Origin: Croceicoccus gelatinilyticus
Lineage (GTDB): Bacteria > Pseudomonadota > Alphaproteobacteria > Sphingomonadales > Sphingomonadaceae
Assembly: GCF_018398395.1 (NCBI RefSeq)
Contig: NZ_JAHCBF010000003.1
Span: forward strand, 310,001-374,000
Reading direction: 5' to 3'
Length of the DNA: 64,000 nucleotides
Position 1 is the first letter of the stretch, and every line of letters begins with the position of its first letter. The notes beneath the pieces are model-generated. The model did no database searches, had not been told where the DNA came from, and worked only from the letters and a program-made list of their open reading frames with translations. This document shows positions 18,045 to 27,036 of this stretch, in pieces. Made by a program: the position numbers and the translations under genes.

Positions 18045-19147
18045 TTCAGGACGCTCCCCGGCATCCTGTCGCGAAAGCCAAGTGCATGCGCACCCCACAC
18101 CGTGGTGACGAGCACAAGCGCGCCGACGACCTGGTGCGCCACGGCGACCCAGATTTCCATCCCGGTCCAGATCGTCGCGATGCCAAGCAGGATCTGCGTG
18201 CCGAACGCGGCATGAAGGAAGATCGAGATATGCCGGTGCTTGGCCCGAAGTCGGCGGCCCATGACGACGAGAGCAGCCACCGCGACCCATGCCCACCAGC
18301 GATGGATGAAGTGCACGAGGTAGGGGTCTGCCGTAAACGCGAACAAAGCGCCGCGAGACCAGTCGATGCCTTCGGGGAACAGGCTTCCCTGCATCAGCGG
18401 CCACGAATTGAGCAGCCCGCCACCGGCGACATAGCCTGCGTTAAGACCGGCCATCCACGCGCCGTAGAGCAACTGCACTGCGAGAATCGCGAGGACCCAG
18501 ATGCTGAAGCCCGACAGCCCTGCGTGCGGATCGCTACGCGCCCAGTTGCGCAAGTCGAGCGCGGTCCAGACAAGACCTCCCAACGTGAACAGCGCAGTCA
18601 TCAGATGGATCGAGAGCCAGTAGTGCGAAACGTCGGTCCGCATATCGAGCATGGCCTCGGTCCCGACGCCGGAACGCACCATCATCCACCCGAACACGCC
18701 CTGCATTCCGCCAAGGGCCAGAAGAGCCAGCAGGCGCGGCTTGTATCCGGCAGGGATTGCTCCGCGGGACCAGTACCAGGCTAGCGGCAGGGCAAAGGCC
18801 AGCCCGATCAGCCGGCCCAGCAGGCGGTGAAACCATTCCCAGAAGTAGATGAACTTGTATTCGGCCAGCGTCATACCCGCCGGGCCATTCACCTCGATAT
18901 ATTCGGGGATCTGCTTGTACGCGTCGAATTCGGCCTGCCACGCGGATTCGCTCAGCGGTGGTATCGCGCCGGTCACGGGCTTCCATTCGGTGATGGAAAG
19001 GCCTGATTCAGTAAGGCGGGTAATGCCGCCCACTGCGATCATCAGGATTACGAGAGCCGCGACAACCGCCAGCCAGCGCGAAAGGGCCAGCGGCCTTTCA
19101 CTGCCATAGCGGACGGAATCGGGGGGATAGATGAGGGCCGTCTTCAT
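18041..19147 (-). CDS. ctaA: Heme A synthase (COX15/CtaA)
   Basis: 368 residues. It oxidises the methyl group of heme O to the formyl group of heme A, for cytochrome aa3 oxidase, in the inner membrane. Eight transmembrane helices are visible in two four-helix halves. The first half begins VVAALVILMIAVGGITRLTESGLSITEWKP, given here in part, the signature of the family. Conserved heme-ligand histidines lie in EWFHRLLGR, HLMTALFTLGGL, FIHRWWAW and AHQVVGALV. I chose the ATG at 19147 (MKTALIYPPD); 19237 would add an unconserved leader. Confidence 0.95.
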   Translation of the reverse strand: MKTALIYPPDSVRYGSERPLALSRWLAVVAALVILMIAVGGITRLTESGLSITEWKPVTGAIPPLSESAWQAEFDAYKQIPEYIEVNGPAGMTLAEYKFIYFWEWFHRLLGRLIGLAFALPLAWYWSRGAIPAGYKPRLLALLALGGMQGVFGWMMVRSGVGTEAMLDMRTDVSHYWLSIHLMTALFTLGGLVWTALDLRNWARSDPHAGLSGFSIWVLAILAVQLLYGAWMAGLNAGYVAGGGLLNSWPLMQGSLFPEGIDWSRGALFAFTADPYLVHFIHRWWAWVAVAALVVMGRRLRAKHRHISIFLHAAFGTQILLGIATIWTGMEIWVAVAHQVVGALVLVTTVWGAHALGFRDRMPGSVLK

Positions 19148-19217
19148 GTCTTCGGACCCGCATCTGCTTCGCTTTGCCGCAAAGCGCAAGGGCGTCTCGC
19201 GGATTCCGCTTGTTAAA

Positions 19218-19232
19218 TGATATATTGTTACA
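19218..19232. promoter_or_regulatory. Zur-box-like element upstream of merC
   Basis: TGATATATTGTTACA matches the alphaproteobacterial Zur core TGTTATAnTATAACA at 11 of 14 fixed positions. It lies 14-28 bases before the merC ATG in a short AT-rich stretch. I infer zinc control, but no Zur gene is in the window. Confidence 0.3.
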
Positions 19233-19245
19233 TACATGGCCCCTC

Positions 19246-19620
19246 ATGGAACGACCAAGCTATGCGACGCGCCTGAAGCTGGACCGGATGGGAATCGCCC
19301 TATCCGGCCTGTGTGCCGTGCATTGCGTGGCGAGCATTGTGCTCGTCGGTCTGCTGGGCCTTGGCGGCCAGTGGCTGCTGGCGCCCGAGATACATGAATT
19401 CGGCCTTGGTCTTGCGATCCTTGTCGGGGCGGCGACCATCGGAGTGGGCGTTTTGCGCCATGGCCGGATGCTGCCTTTGGCCGTGGGCGGGTTCGGTCTG
19501 GCGCTGATGGGCGTGGCTCTCATCGTTCCGCACGGCGCGCCCGAGGCATTCCTGACTATCGCGGGCGTTGTCTGCGTCGCGATCGCGCATGTCATGAACT
19601 TGCGCGCCCATTCGTTCTGA
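19246..19620 (+). CDS. MerC domain small membrane protein
   Basis: 124 residues with four predicted transmembrane helices. The first helix contains the C-x3-C metal-binding pair in GLCAVHCVASIVLV, characteristic of MerC-type mercury/zinc transport proteins. The remaining helices are Gly/Ala/Leu-rich and end at VVCVAIAHVMNLRAH. No mer operon genes are nearby. In sphingomonads such stand-alone MerC proteins are more probably involved in general metal uptake than in mercury resistance. It diverges from ctaA. No strong ribosome site is seen before the ATG at 19246, so the start is provisional. Confidence 0.82.
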   Translation: MERPSYATRLKLDRMGIALSGLCAVHCVASIVLVGLLGLGGQWLLAPEIHEFGLGLAILVGAATIGVGVLRHGRMLPLAVGGFGLALMGVALIVPHGAPEAFLTIAGVVCVAIAHVMNLRAHSF

Positions 19621-19691
19621 CCGCCGGATAAAAGCACCGACCGCCCCCGCGCTCTTGCATCGCGGAGGTTGAAGCGGCGGGCAAAGCGGCT

Positions 19692-20699
19692 ATGTCGCCT
19701 TCCATGTCCGAACAGATCTCCATCATCGTCAACGGCGAGACCCGCCGTATTCCCCGCGGCAGTTCGATCGCGGACCTTGCCCGCCTGCTCGAACTGGACC
19801 CGGCGAAAGTCGCGGTGGAGCGCAATGGCGACATCGTGCCGCGCTCGACGCTGGAAGGCGTGGGTCTGGCGCAGGGTGACAAGCTGGAAATCGTGCATTT
19901 CGTGGGAGGTGGTGACGTGAGTTCGGTAAACGACGATAGCTGGACGGTGGCCGGCAAGACCTTCCGTTCGCGCCTGATCGTGGGCACGGGCAAGTACAAG
20001 GATTTCGAACAGAACGCCGCCGCGGTCGAGGCGAGCGGAGCCGAGATCGTCACGGTCGCGGTACGCCGCGTAAACGTATCGGACCCCAAGGCACCGATGC
20101 TGACCGACTTCATCGACCCGAAGAAGATCACGTACCTGCCCAACACGGCGGGCTGCTTCACCGCAGAAGACGCGATCCGCACCCTGCGCCTTGCGCGCGA
20201 GGCAGGCGGCTGGGACCTGGTGAAGCTGGAAGTGCTGGGCGAGGCAAAGACGCTATATCCCAACATGATCGAAACGATCCGCGCGACCGAAGTCCTCGCC
20301 AAGGAAGGCTTCAAGCCGATGGTTTACTGCGCCGACGATCCGATCGCGGCCAAGCAGCTGGAAGATGCAGGCGCGGTTGCGATCATGCCGCTGGGCGCGC
20401 CGATCGGGTCGGGTCTCGGCATCCAGAACCGCGTGACAATCCGCCTGATCGTCGAAGGCGCTAGCGTGCCGGTGCTGGTCGATGCCGGTGTTGGCACGGC
20501 ATCCGACGCCGCCGTCGCGATGGAACTGGGCTGCGAAGGCGTGCTGATGAACACCGCCATTGCCGAGGCGAAGGACCCGATCCTCATGGCCCACGCCATG
20601 AAACTGTCGGTCGAAGCAGGCCGCGCCGCCTATCGCGCAGGCCGCATGGCCACGCGTAAGTACGCCGACCCGTCGAGCCCGCTTGCCGGTCTGATCTGA
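19692..20699 (+). CDS. thiG: ThiS-ThiG fusion: sulfur carrier + thiazole synthase
   Basis: 335 residues. Residues about 7-74 are a ThiS ubiquitin-like sulfur carrier ending in GGG; residues about 80-335 are thiazole synthase ThiG, a TIM barrel that makes thiazole phosphate from deoxyxylulose phosphate, dehydroglycine and ThiS-thiocarboxylate. ThiG signatures are [30 protein letters not shown] (Schiff-base Lys), [14 protein letters not shown] and [15 protein letters not shown]. The fusion is known in alphaproteobacteria, but normal ThiS needs a free C-terminal Gly-Gly. An internal GTG at 19917 with GGGAGG seven bases upstream could start separate ThiG. No TPP riboswitch is seen upstream. Confidence 0.95.
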   Translation: MSPSMSEQISIIVNGETRRIPRGSSIADLARLLELDPAKVAVERNGDIVPRSTLEGVGLAQGDKLEIVHFVGGGDVSSVNDDSWTVAGKTFRSRLIVGTGKYKDFEQNAAAVEASGAEIVTVAVRRVNVSDPKAPMLTDFIDPKKITYLPNTAGCFTAEDAIRTLRLAREAGGWDLVKLEVLGEAKTLYPNMIETIRATEVLAKEGFKPMVYCADDPIAAKQLEDAGAVAIMPLGAPIGSGLGIQNRVTIRLIVEGASVPVLVDAGVGTASDAAVAMELGCEGVLMNTAIAEAKDPILMAHAMKLSVEAGRAAYRAGRMATRKYADPSSPLAGLI

Positions 20700-20826
20700 C
20701 CTGAAAAGAGCAATCGGGCGCAAAAATCAGCGCGCCTCTTAACCCGATCCTAACCCCGTTTCGCGCAATCTTGCAGAACACTCCCGCCACAGATGCGGGA
20801 ACTGTGCAGGACGAGAAGGAAGGATC

Positions 20827-21363
20827 ATGGCGCAGCTCGACACGGCATCTCTGGCAATCGCGGAACTTCGCGAATTTGCCGAGTTCGACCCGGCGGAGCA
20901 GCGTTATATCCGACGAGGTCTCGACATTGGCCTCGCCCGCGCCGACGCACTGGCCCGCTGGGCGCGCAATCCCGACGAGGCTTCTTCGATCCGCCGCCAG
21001 ACGCTGGCCTACCAGCAGCTTCGCACGCTTCGCGCCGCGCTTCCCGCGATGCAGAGCGGTGACAAGATGGAGCGCTTCATGGGCCGTCTCATCGCGCTGA
21101 CTGCAGCCGATCTTGGCGAAGGGTGCATCAACGGATTCGCGGCCTACCGCTTCCTTTATGAGCGTCTGCTCGGCCCGGAAGTGCGTCCCTGGCTGCCCGC
21201 AGCCTTTTGTGCTGCCTCTGCGCTGCCGCAGATTGTGCCAGAACGGCGCAAGGTGCTGCTCCACTCGATCAGCGAGGCCGCCGCGTGCGCTCCGGGCTGG
21301 TCAAAGCGCCGTCCGGGATTCTATCCTGACTGGATCGAAGACCAGTCGGCGGAGATCCATTGA
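20827..21363 (+). CDS. Unknown 178-aa helical protein
   Basis: I recognise no family. It is predicted almost wholly alpha-helical, with no signal peptide or membrane segment. It has charged N-terminal helices (LREFAEFDPAEQRYIRRGLDI) and a more hydrophobic, Cys-containing C-terminal half. The ribosome site GAGAAGGAAGG lies just before the ATG. Its stop overlaps the TTG start of the next gene (TTGA), so the two are a translationally coupled pair. Upstream, TTAA-N7-CTAA at 20739-20753 resembles a CtrA site with one mismatch. Confidence 0.65.
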   Translation: MAQLDTASLAIAELREFAEFDPAEQRYIRRGLDIGLARADALARWARNPDEASSIRRQTLAYQQLRTLRAALPAMQSGDKMERFMGRLIALTAADLGEGCINGFAAYRFLYERLLGPEVRPWLPAAFCAASALPQIVPERRKVLLHSISEAAACAPGWSKRRPGFYPDWIEDQSAEIH

Positions 21364-21869
21364 GCGCTATCACGGGACAGCCGGTGCCCGAAACCGGCGG
21401 AAACGGACCCCATTGGGACGAAATCTGTAGCTGGCGAGGCCGCTGCATGAACCTCTACGCGCGCAGTGATGAGATCATCTGCGAAACGCTGATGGTGGCC
21501 GAGGCTGCTGGACACGAGGTCGACCTGACGCTCCCCTCGCACGAACAGCTTGGCATCTTGCGGGATCTTGCAGAGGCCGAGACTGGCGGCGAAGGCAAGC
21601 GTTCCAACGTCGTCCGCGCCATCGATGCCTGGTCGAAACTGGGCGTACGCCGGCCTTTCGTGGTCAGCGGGGTGATCACGGCACTCATGCAGAACAAGGA
21701 ACGCTGGCACGCGCGCTTCGATTCGATGACTGGCAGCGGCGACAGCGTGAAGATCGAACAGTGGGTCGCCGACAAGGTCGAGGCCGAAGCGTTCGAGGAA
21801 GTGCTCGACGCGGCCTATACCCTGCTCAGCATCGAGCTGGAGCAGTTCCAGACCAACTTCGGCTTCTGA
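21360..21869 (+). CDS. Unknown 169-aa protein, partner of the preceding gene
   Basis: It starts at a TTG that overlaps the stop of the gene before it. No known domain, signal or membrane segment is seen. It is rich in acidic residues and predicted helical. One feature is a long helix-like stretch at residues 100-165 (IEQWVADKVEAEAFEEVLDAAYTLLSIELEQF). An N-terminal W-x-x-R-C pair of aromatic and basic residues stands out. The coupling suggests it forms a complex or pathway with the 20827-21363 product. It ends one base from the convergent acyl-CoA ligase gene. Confidence 0.6.
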   Translation: MSAITGQPVPETGGNGPHWDEICSWRGRCMNLYARSDEIICETLMVAEAAGHEVDLTLPSHEQLGILRDLAEAETGGEGKRSNVVRAIDAWSKLGVRRPFVVSGVITALMQNKERWHARFDSMTGSGDSVKIEQWVADKVEAEAFEEVLDAAYTLLSIELEQFQTNFGF

Positions 21870-21870
21870 C

Positions 21871-23721
21871 TTAACTTTTGTACATTGATCCGATCCGATC
21901 GGCATAGCGGTCGCGGATCTTGTGGCGTCGGATCTTCAAGGACGGCGTCATCTCATGATTCTCGATCGTGAACGGCTCGTCCGCGAATTCGAAGCGGCGC
22001 ACTTTCTCGATCACCGACAGGTCGACGTTCACGCGGTCCACCGCCTTGCGGACCGCCGCCTTGAAGTCGGGATTGTCCTTCAGCTTCGTCCAGTCGTTCT
22101 CGACCTTGTTCTCACGCGCCCAGTCGCGTGACCATTCGGCATCGGGCACGATCAGGCCGACGATGTACGGCTTGCGATCGCCCGAGACCATGGCCTGCGC
22201 GATCTCCGGCTCCAGCGTCAGCATGCCTTCGACGCGCTGGGGCGCGACGTTGTCGCCCTTGTCGTTGACGATCATGTCCTTCTTGCGGTCGGTGATCTTG
22301 ATCCGCCCGCGTTCGTCGAAGTGGCCGATGTCGCCTGTGTGGAGCCAGCCGTCAACCAGCGTCTTCGCGGTTTCCTCTGCGTTCTGCCAGTACCCATGCA
22401 TGACCATTTCGCCGCGCGCGAGGATTTCGCCATCTTCGGCGATGCGTACCTCGGCACCGTGGATCGGCGGGCCGACGGTATCCATCTTCAGCCCCGAATC
22501 CGGACGGCTGACCGAGATGACGGGGCCGCTTTCGGTCTGGCCATAGCCTTGCAGCAGCGGCAGGCCGAGGCCGGTGAAGAAGTACCCGATCTCGGGATTG
22601 AGCGGCGCGCCGCCCGAAACCATCGCCTTGATCCGCCCGCCGAACTTGGCACGAACCTTGGGGCGCAAGACTTTGTTCAGGACGCGGTTCTCGAGAGCAT
22701 CGAGCAGCGGACGGCTCCGGCCCTCGGCTTGGCGCTCGACCAGCGCCATCGCCCGGTCCGCCAGCGTCTGCGCGGCCTTGCCCTGCTTTTGCAACTGCTT
22801 GAGAATGCGTGAGCGCAGTACTTCGAACAGGCGCGGGACGACGACCATGATCGTCGGCCCGACATCCTCGATATTTCCGGCAAGCTTATCGAGCCCTTCG
22901 GAATAATAGATCTTCGCGCCAAGGCAGATCGGGAAGAACTGCCCGCCGGTATGCTCGTAGGCGTGGCTTAGCGGGAGGAAGGAGAGGAAGCTCTCTTCTT
23001 CCCATTTGAAATCTTCTGCGATCACGCGCCCGGCGCCCGCGCAGTTCATCAGGATTGCGCCGTGATGCTGGCGCACGCCGCGCGGCGCCCCGCCGGTGCC
23101 GCTGGTGTAGATGATGCAGGCAAGGTCCTCGCGCTGCACGCCGTCCATGCGGGTCGTCACCGCCTTGTGCGCGGCATCGGCATCGCCGGTCAGCATGTCG
23201 GCCAGAGTATGGAAGCGGGCCGTGCCGACCTGTTCCTGCTTCAGCGGCTCGAACGAGATCACATGCTCGACCGAAGGGCTGTTCAGCACGGCGGGAAGCA
23301 GCGTCTTGCCCAGTTTCGCCGACGACACGAATGCCGCCCGCGCGCCCGAGTTCTCGAGCACGTGCAAGTGATCGGGCGTGGTGTTCGTGGTGTATGCGGG
23401 CACGCTGACAAGGCCCGCGGCCATGATTGCAAGGTCCGCAATGCACCATTCGGGGCGATTCTCGCTGACGATGACGACGCGGTCGCCCTTGTTGAGGCCG
23501 ATGGCCAGCATCGCTTCGGCCAGCAGAGTTACCTGGCGGGCAACTTCGGACCAGCTCAGCGGCTGCCAGCTACCGTCGATCTTGGCATAGAGGAAAGGTG
23601 CATCGCCCAACCGTTCGGCGCGATGCAGGAACAGCGAGACGAGGTTCTGCGCCTCATCAATCTCGGCAATAGTGAACCCGTTCGGGCCCGAATGCGGTCC
23701 ACCCGCAGTGGTTTTCGCCAT
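21871..23721 (-). CDS. AMP-dependent acyl-CoA synthetase (long-chain fatty acid-CoA ligase type)
   Basis: 616 residues. It activates a carboxylic acid, probably a long-chain fatty acid, to acyl-CoA through an acyl-adenylate. ANL-family motifs are visible: the P-loop-like IIYTSGTGGAPRGV (with Arg where many members have Lys), the VSGGAPLNPEI and LLQGYGQTES core, and LHTGDIGHFDERGRIKITDRKKD, including the hinge. The C-terminal domain carries GDNVAPQRVEGM and ends with LKIRRHKIRDRYADR. No signal peptide is seen; it should be a cytoplasmic or membrane-associated enzyme. It stands alone on its strand, so the substrate stays open. Confidence 0.92.
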   Translation of the reverse strand: MAKTTAGGPHSGPNGFTIAEIDEAQNLVSLFLHRAERLGDAPFLYAKIDGSWQPLSWSEVARQVTLLAEAMLAIGLNKGDRVVIVSENRPEWCIADLAIMAAGLVSVPAYTTNTTPDHLHVLENSGARAAFVSSAKLGKTLLPAVLNSPSVEHVISFEPLKQEQVGTARFHTLADMLTGDADAAHKAVTTRMDGVQREDLACIIYTSGTGGAPRGVRQHHGAILMNCAGAGRVIAEDFKWEEESFLSFLPLSHAYEHTGGQFFPICLGAKIYYSEGLDKLAGNIEDVGPTIMVVVPRLFEVLRSRILKQLQKQGKAAQTLADRAMALVERQAEGRSRPLLDALENRVLNKVLRPKVRAKFGGRIKAMVSGGAPLNPEIGYFFTGLGLPLLQGYGQTESGPVISVSRPDSGLKMDTVGPPIHGAEVRIAEDGEILARGEMVMHGYWQNAEETAKTLVDGWLHTGDIGHFDERGRIKITDRKKDMIVNDKGDNVAPQRVEGMLTLEPEIAQAMVSGDRKPYIVGLIVPDAEWSRDWARENKVENDWTKLKDNPDFKAAVRKAVDRVNVDLSVIEKVRRFEFADEPFTIENHEMTPSLKIRRHKIRDRYADRIGSMYKS

Positions 23722-23784
23722 GCGGCGTGTCCTTCCTTTCCTCTCCGTAATGCGCTTCTAGGGCGCGCGTTCCCTAGCGGCAAC

Positions 23785-25482
23785 CTATTGAGCTACCGCC
23801 ATCCCCTCGCTTCTGCGGTCTGCGGCGCCGACGTATTCGCCGTCCACCAGCTCCACCGCGTTGCCCTTGTAGGTGCCGGGCCGGGTCGTGACTTTCGCAT
23901 GGCCGAGCGCCTGGAGGGCGGGGATCATCGCCTCGTGCGCAGTGCCTTCCTCGACGAAGACGGTATCGCCCGGCGCATAGATCACCGGCAGGTCGATCGC
24001 GTCCTGCGCGCTCATGTCCCAGTCGATCACTGCGATCAGCGCCTTGGCGACCTGCGTGATGATCGTCGAACCACCGGCAGCACCCACGGCAAGGCGGAAG
24101 GTGCCGTCGGGGTCATAGACGATCGATGGCGACATCGAGGAACGCGGACGCTTGCCGCCCTCGACGCTGTTTGCCGTGCCGGGGGCGAAGTTGAAGTCGG
24201 TCAGTTCGTTGTTGAGGTAATAGCCGTTCACCATCAGCCCCGATCCGAACGCGCTTTCGACCGTCGAGGTATAGCTGGCGACCCCGCCATCGCCGTCAAT
24301 CGCGACGAAATGCGAAGTGCCGTTCTCCGGCTGCGGATCGGCCATGCTCATGATCGCCATCGCGCCGGGCGGCAGACCGGCCTGCGGATCGGCAATCGTG
24401 CTGTCGGCGCTGATCTGCTGTCCGCGCTTTACGAGATACCCCTCATCCATCAGGCCCGGCAGCGGAACGTCGACGAAGTCGCTGTCGCCCAGCCAGCGCC
24501 CGCGGTCGGCAAAGGCGAGACGGGTCGATTCGGCAACCAGGTGCCAGGCGACCGGACTTTCGGGGCCATAAGCGCCCATGTCGAACCGCTCGATCTGCTT
24601 GAGGATCGCAAAAACGGTGGTCGCGCCAGACGATGGCGGGCCCATGCCGCAGATGACGTAGAGGCGGTAGGTGCCGCAGGCCGAAGAACGTTCTTTCGCT
24701 TCGTAGCTAGCGACATCTGCCAGCGTCATCGCGCCCTTGCCCGCAGGCGTCGCCGCGGAGACCGTGCTCGCGACAGCAGCGGCGTTGCTGCCGGTGTAGA
24801 ACGCGTCAGGTCCTTCGCTGGCGACCCTTTCAAGGAAGGCAGCGATCCCGGGATTGCGGACCGTCGTACCGACCGGAAGCGGCTCGCCATCAGTACCGTA
24901 GAACAAGGCGCGCCCTTCCGCGCTCATCGCGCCGACCGAGCGCCAGCGGTCGAGGCTTTCGCGTAGACGCGGCGAGATCGCGAACCCGTCACGGGCCAGC
25001 GCGATGGCAGGCCCGAACAGGTCTTTCCACGGAAGCGCGCCATGCTCGCCATGCGCCTTGGCGACGAGGGCGATGTTGCTCGGCACGCCGACGCTGAGCC
25101 CGCTTTCGACAGCGGCGCGGAACGGCAGCGGCTGGCCCGATGCGTCGAGGAAGCGCGCAGGCGTGGCTGCGGCAGGCGCCGTTTCGCGGCCATCGTATGT
25201 CGTCGGGTCGCCGTCCCCCTCGGGGTCGAGCACCAGGAACCCGCCGCCGCCGATCCCGCTCGATTGCGGTTCGACCACGGTTAGCGCCAGCATCGTCGCC
25301 ACAGCTGCATCGGTCGCGTTGCCGCCCGCCTTGAGCATGGCGACACCCGCCTCCGCCGCGCGTGGATCGGCGGCACTCACCATTCCGGTAGCGGGGCGGG
25401 CAGGGGTGGTTTCGGCAGGGAGCGTCGCGCAGGCGCCAAGCGCAAGCGGCGCGGCGAGGACGGCAATCAGGCGTTGGATCAT
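23785..25482 (-). CDS. ggt: Gamma-glutamyltransferase (glutathione hydrolase)
   Basis: 565 residues from the ATG at 25482. Residues 1-17 form a lipoprotein-type signal (LGACATL), so it should sit in the periplasm bound to a membrane. The enzyme cleaves the gamma-glutamyl bond of glutathione and transfers or hydrolyses it. It matures by self-cleavage before a threonine, seen here as Thr in ENGTSHFVAIDGDGG. Other signatures are GNATDAAVATMLALTVVEPQSSGIGGGGF (given in part) and KRPRSSMSPSIVYDPDG. It lies ten bases after pyrD on the same strand and is probably co-transcribed. Confidence 0.94.
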   Translation of the reverse strand: MIQRLIAVLAAPLALGACATLPAETTPARPATGMVSAADPRAAEAGVAMLKAGGNATDAAVATMLALTVVEPQSSGIGGGGFLVLDPEGDGDPTTYDGRETAPAAATPARFLDASGQPLPFRAAVESGLSVGVPSNIALVAKAHGEHGALPWKDLFGPAIALARDGFAISPRLRESLDRWRSVGAMSAEGRALFYGTDGEPLPVGTTVRNPGIAAFLERVASEGPDAFYTGSNAAAVASTVSAATPAGKGAMTLADVASYEAKERSSACGTYRLYVICGMGPPSSGATTVFAILKQIERFDMGAYGPESPVAWHLVAESTRLAFADRGRWLGDSDFVDVPLPGLMDEGYLVKRGQQISADSTIADPQAGLPPGAMAIMSMADPQPENGTSHFVAIDGDGGVASYTSTVESAFGSGLMVNGYYLNNELTDFNFAPGTANSVEGGKRPRSSMSPSIVYDPDGTFRLAVGAAGGSTIITQVAKALIAVIDWDMSAQDAIDLPVIYAPGDTVFVEEGTAHEAMIPALQALGHAKVTTRPGTYKGNAVELVDGEYVGAADRRSEGMAVAQ

Positions 25483-25492
25483 GGGGCGCAGG

Positions 25493-26533
25493 CTATTCGC
25501 TGCCAACCGCTTCCGCAATCGAGGAAAATCCGTCGCTTTCCATCAGGGCGGGCAGGCGGCGCACGATCTTGGCTGCGATGCCCGGACCTTCATAGACCAT
25601 GGCCGAGTAAAGCTGCACGAGGCTCGCGCCAGCACGGATGCGTTCCCACGCGTCTTCTGCCGTAGCGATACCGCCGATGCCGATCAGCGGGATGGCGCCC
25701 CCTGTGGCCTTGCGGAAATCGCGCAGCCGTTGCAGCGCCAGCGCCTTGATTGGCGCGCCCGAAAGCCCGCCACCTTCATCGCGGTTCTTGGAGGCGAGCG
25801 GAGGCCGCGTGATCGAGGTGTTCGACACCATTAGAGCGCCCAGCTTCTTTTCGATCGCGATGCGCGAAATCGCATCAACGTCGGCGGGTTCCAGATCGGG
25901 CGCGACTTTCAGGAACACCGGCGGCCCTTCATCTCCCCGCGCGTCCAGCACCGCGTCGAGGAGTCCGGTCAGCGCGCCCTCGTCCTGCAGAGCGCGCAGG
26001 CCGGGCGTGTTGGGGCTGGAGATGTTGACTGCGAGATAGCTGGCATAGGGCGCCATGATCCGCGTCATCGTCGCATAGTCGGCAACGCGGTCCTCGCTGT
26101 CCTTGTTTGCGCCGATATTGATGCCGACAACGCCCGGGCGGCCTTCGCGGCGCTTCATGCGGGTCTCGACCGCTGCGGCGCCTTCGTTGTTGAAGCCCAT
26201 GCGGTTAATGACGGCGCGGTCTTCGGCAAGGCGGAACAGGCGCGGCTTGGGATTACCCTCCTGCGGACGCGGAGTGACGCTGCCCAGCTCCGCAAACCCG
26301 AAGCCGCAGCGCAGCAGCGCATCAGGCACTTCACCGTTCTTGTCGAAACCGGCGGCCATGCCGACGGGGTTGGGGAAGGTGATCCCCGCAACTTCCATCG
26401 CCAGCGCCGGATCGGGGCGCGGCGGGCTGGCCAGCAGCGAACTGGGTGTCGTCTTCAGCGCGTCGAGCGCGACACCGTGCGCCTGTTCGGCATCGAGACG
26501 GAAGATGAGCGGGCGCAGCAGCGAATAGACCAT
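25493..26533 (-). CDS. pyrD: Quinone-dependent dihydroorotate dehydrogenase (class 2)
   Basis: 346 residues. It oxidises dihydroorotate to orotate in pyrimidine synthesis, passing electrons from FMN to quinone at the inner membrane. The N-terminal amphipathic helix (LLRPLIFRLDAEQAHG) identifies class 2. FMN-binding motifs are seen: NPVGMAAGFDKNGEV, GSVTPRPQEGNPKPRLFRL, the VNISSPNTPGLR block with the catalytic Ser, and LIGIGGIATAEDAWERIRAGASLVQ. I chose the ATG at 26533 (MVYSLLRPLI); 26563 would add ten residues that do not fit. It is first in a two-gene unit with ggt. Confidence 0.95.
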   Translation of the reverse strand: MVYSLLRPLIFRLDAEQAHGVALDALKTTPSSLLASPPRPDPALAMEVAGITFPNPVGMAAGFDKNGEVPDALLRCGFGFAELGSVTPRPQEGNPKPRLFRLAEDRAVINRMGFNNEGAAAVETRMKRREGRPGVVGINIGANKDSEDRVADYATMTRIMAPYASYLAVNISSPNTPGLRALQDEGALTGLLDAVLDARGDEGPPVFLKVAPDLEPADVDAISRIAIEKKLGALMVSNTSITRPPLASKNRDEGGGLSGAPIKALALQRLRDFRKATGGAIPLIGIGGIATAEDAWERIRAGASLVQLYSAMVYEGPGIAAKIVRRLPALMESDGFSSIAEAVGSE

Positions 26534-27036
26534 GCGCGCGCCTATAAGAGAGGCTTTGTGCAATGTCGAACGGCGGCTCGATGCAATTTACGCAAAGTCG
26601 CCTCGGGACAATTACGCATTTTTCTGCGCAGGCGTGACCGCCGTCACGCGTAGCCGCCAAGACCCCGGCGTAAACCCGTTTTCGACAGCAGATACAGGGC
26701 AGGGACTTGGGGGAGTTTCCGTTCTGTACGTTGTGAGCTGAGCCGTCCGTCATGGTCCGATGACCAGGGCTCGCTTGCAAGGCCTACCGGCGTTTGTCCG
26801 CGCCGGTGTCCGTGGGGGGTGCCCGGATCTTTTACAGGTCCGGGCATTCGCCGTTTTGGGCTAAGTAAATTGTCAGCCACTGACATAGGCCTAAAAAAAT
26901 TAATTCGTCTAGGACTCAGAGAGTTGCTTATGTAATAAAATTACTCGTGATGATGGTCACGCGCAACGAATCGGAATGATGAGTACTTCTTGGATGGTCG
27001 CAACAATTACATGCAAGACTGTGGGGAGCTCTTATC
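26534..27036. other. 503-base non-coding region with hairpins between pyrD and urcA
   Basis: No convincing gene is present. Two stem-loops stand out: ACCGGCG/CGCCGGT at 26786-26807 and GCCCGGA/TCCGGGC at 26821-26845, followed by TTCGCCGTTTTGGG. From about 26870 the sequence becomes AT-rich and holds GTAAT-AAA-ATTAC at 26932-26944, which may be an operator for urcA. The 26700-26860 part keeps high GC and structure and could encode a small RNA, but I cannot match it to a known family. Confidence 0.4.

Noticed and set aside
19621-19691. TPP riboswitch before thiSG
   Set aside because: The CUGAGA and ACCUGAUCUGGAU conserved blocks are absent from the short leader.
23062-24966. Long plus-strand open frame across the acyl-CoA ligase and ggt
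   Set aside because: It spans two opposite-strand genes with strong family motifs and has shadow-like composition.
26331-26780. Minus-strand frame upstream of pyrD with several Cys
   Set aside because: Overlaps the start of pyrD and has no domain or ribosome site; probably non-coding leader sequence.
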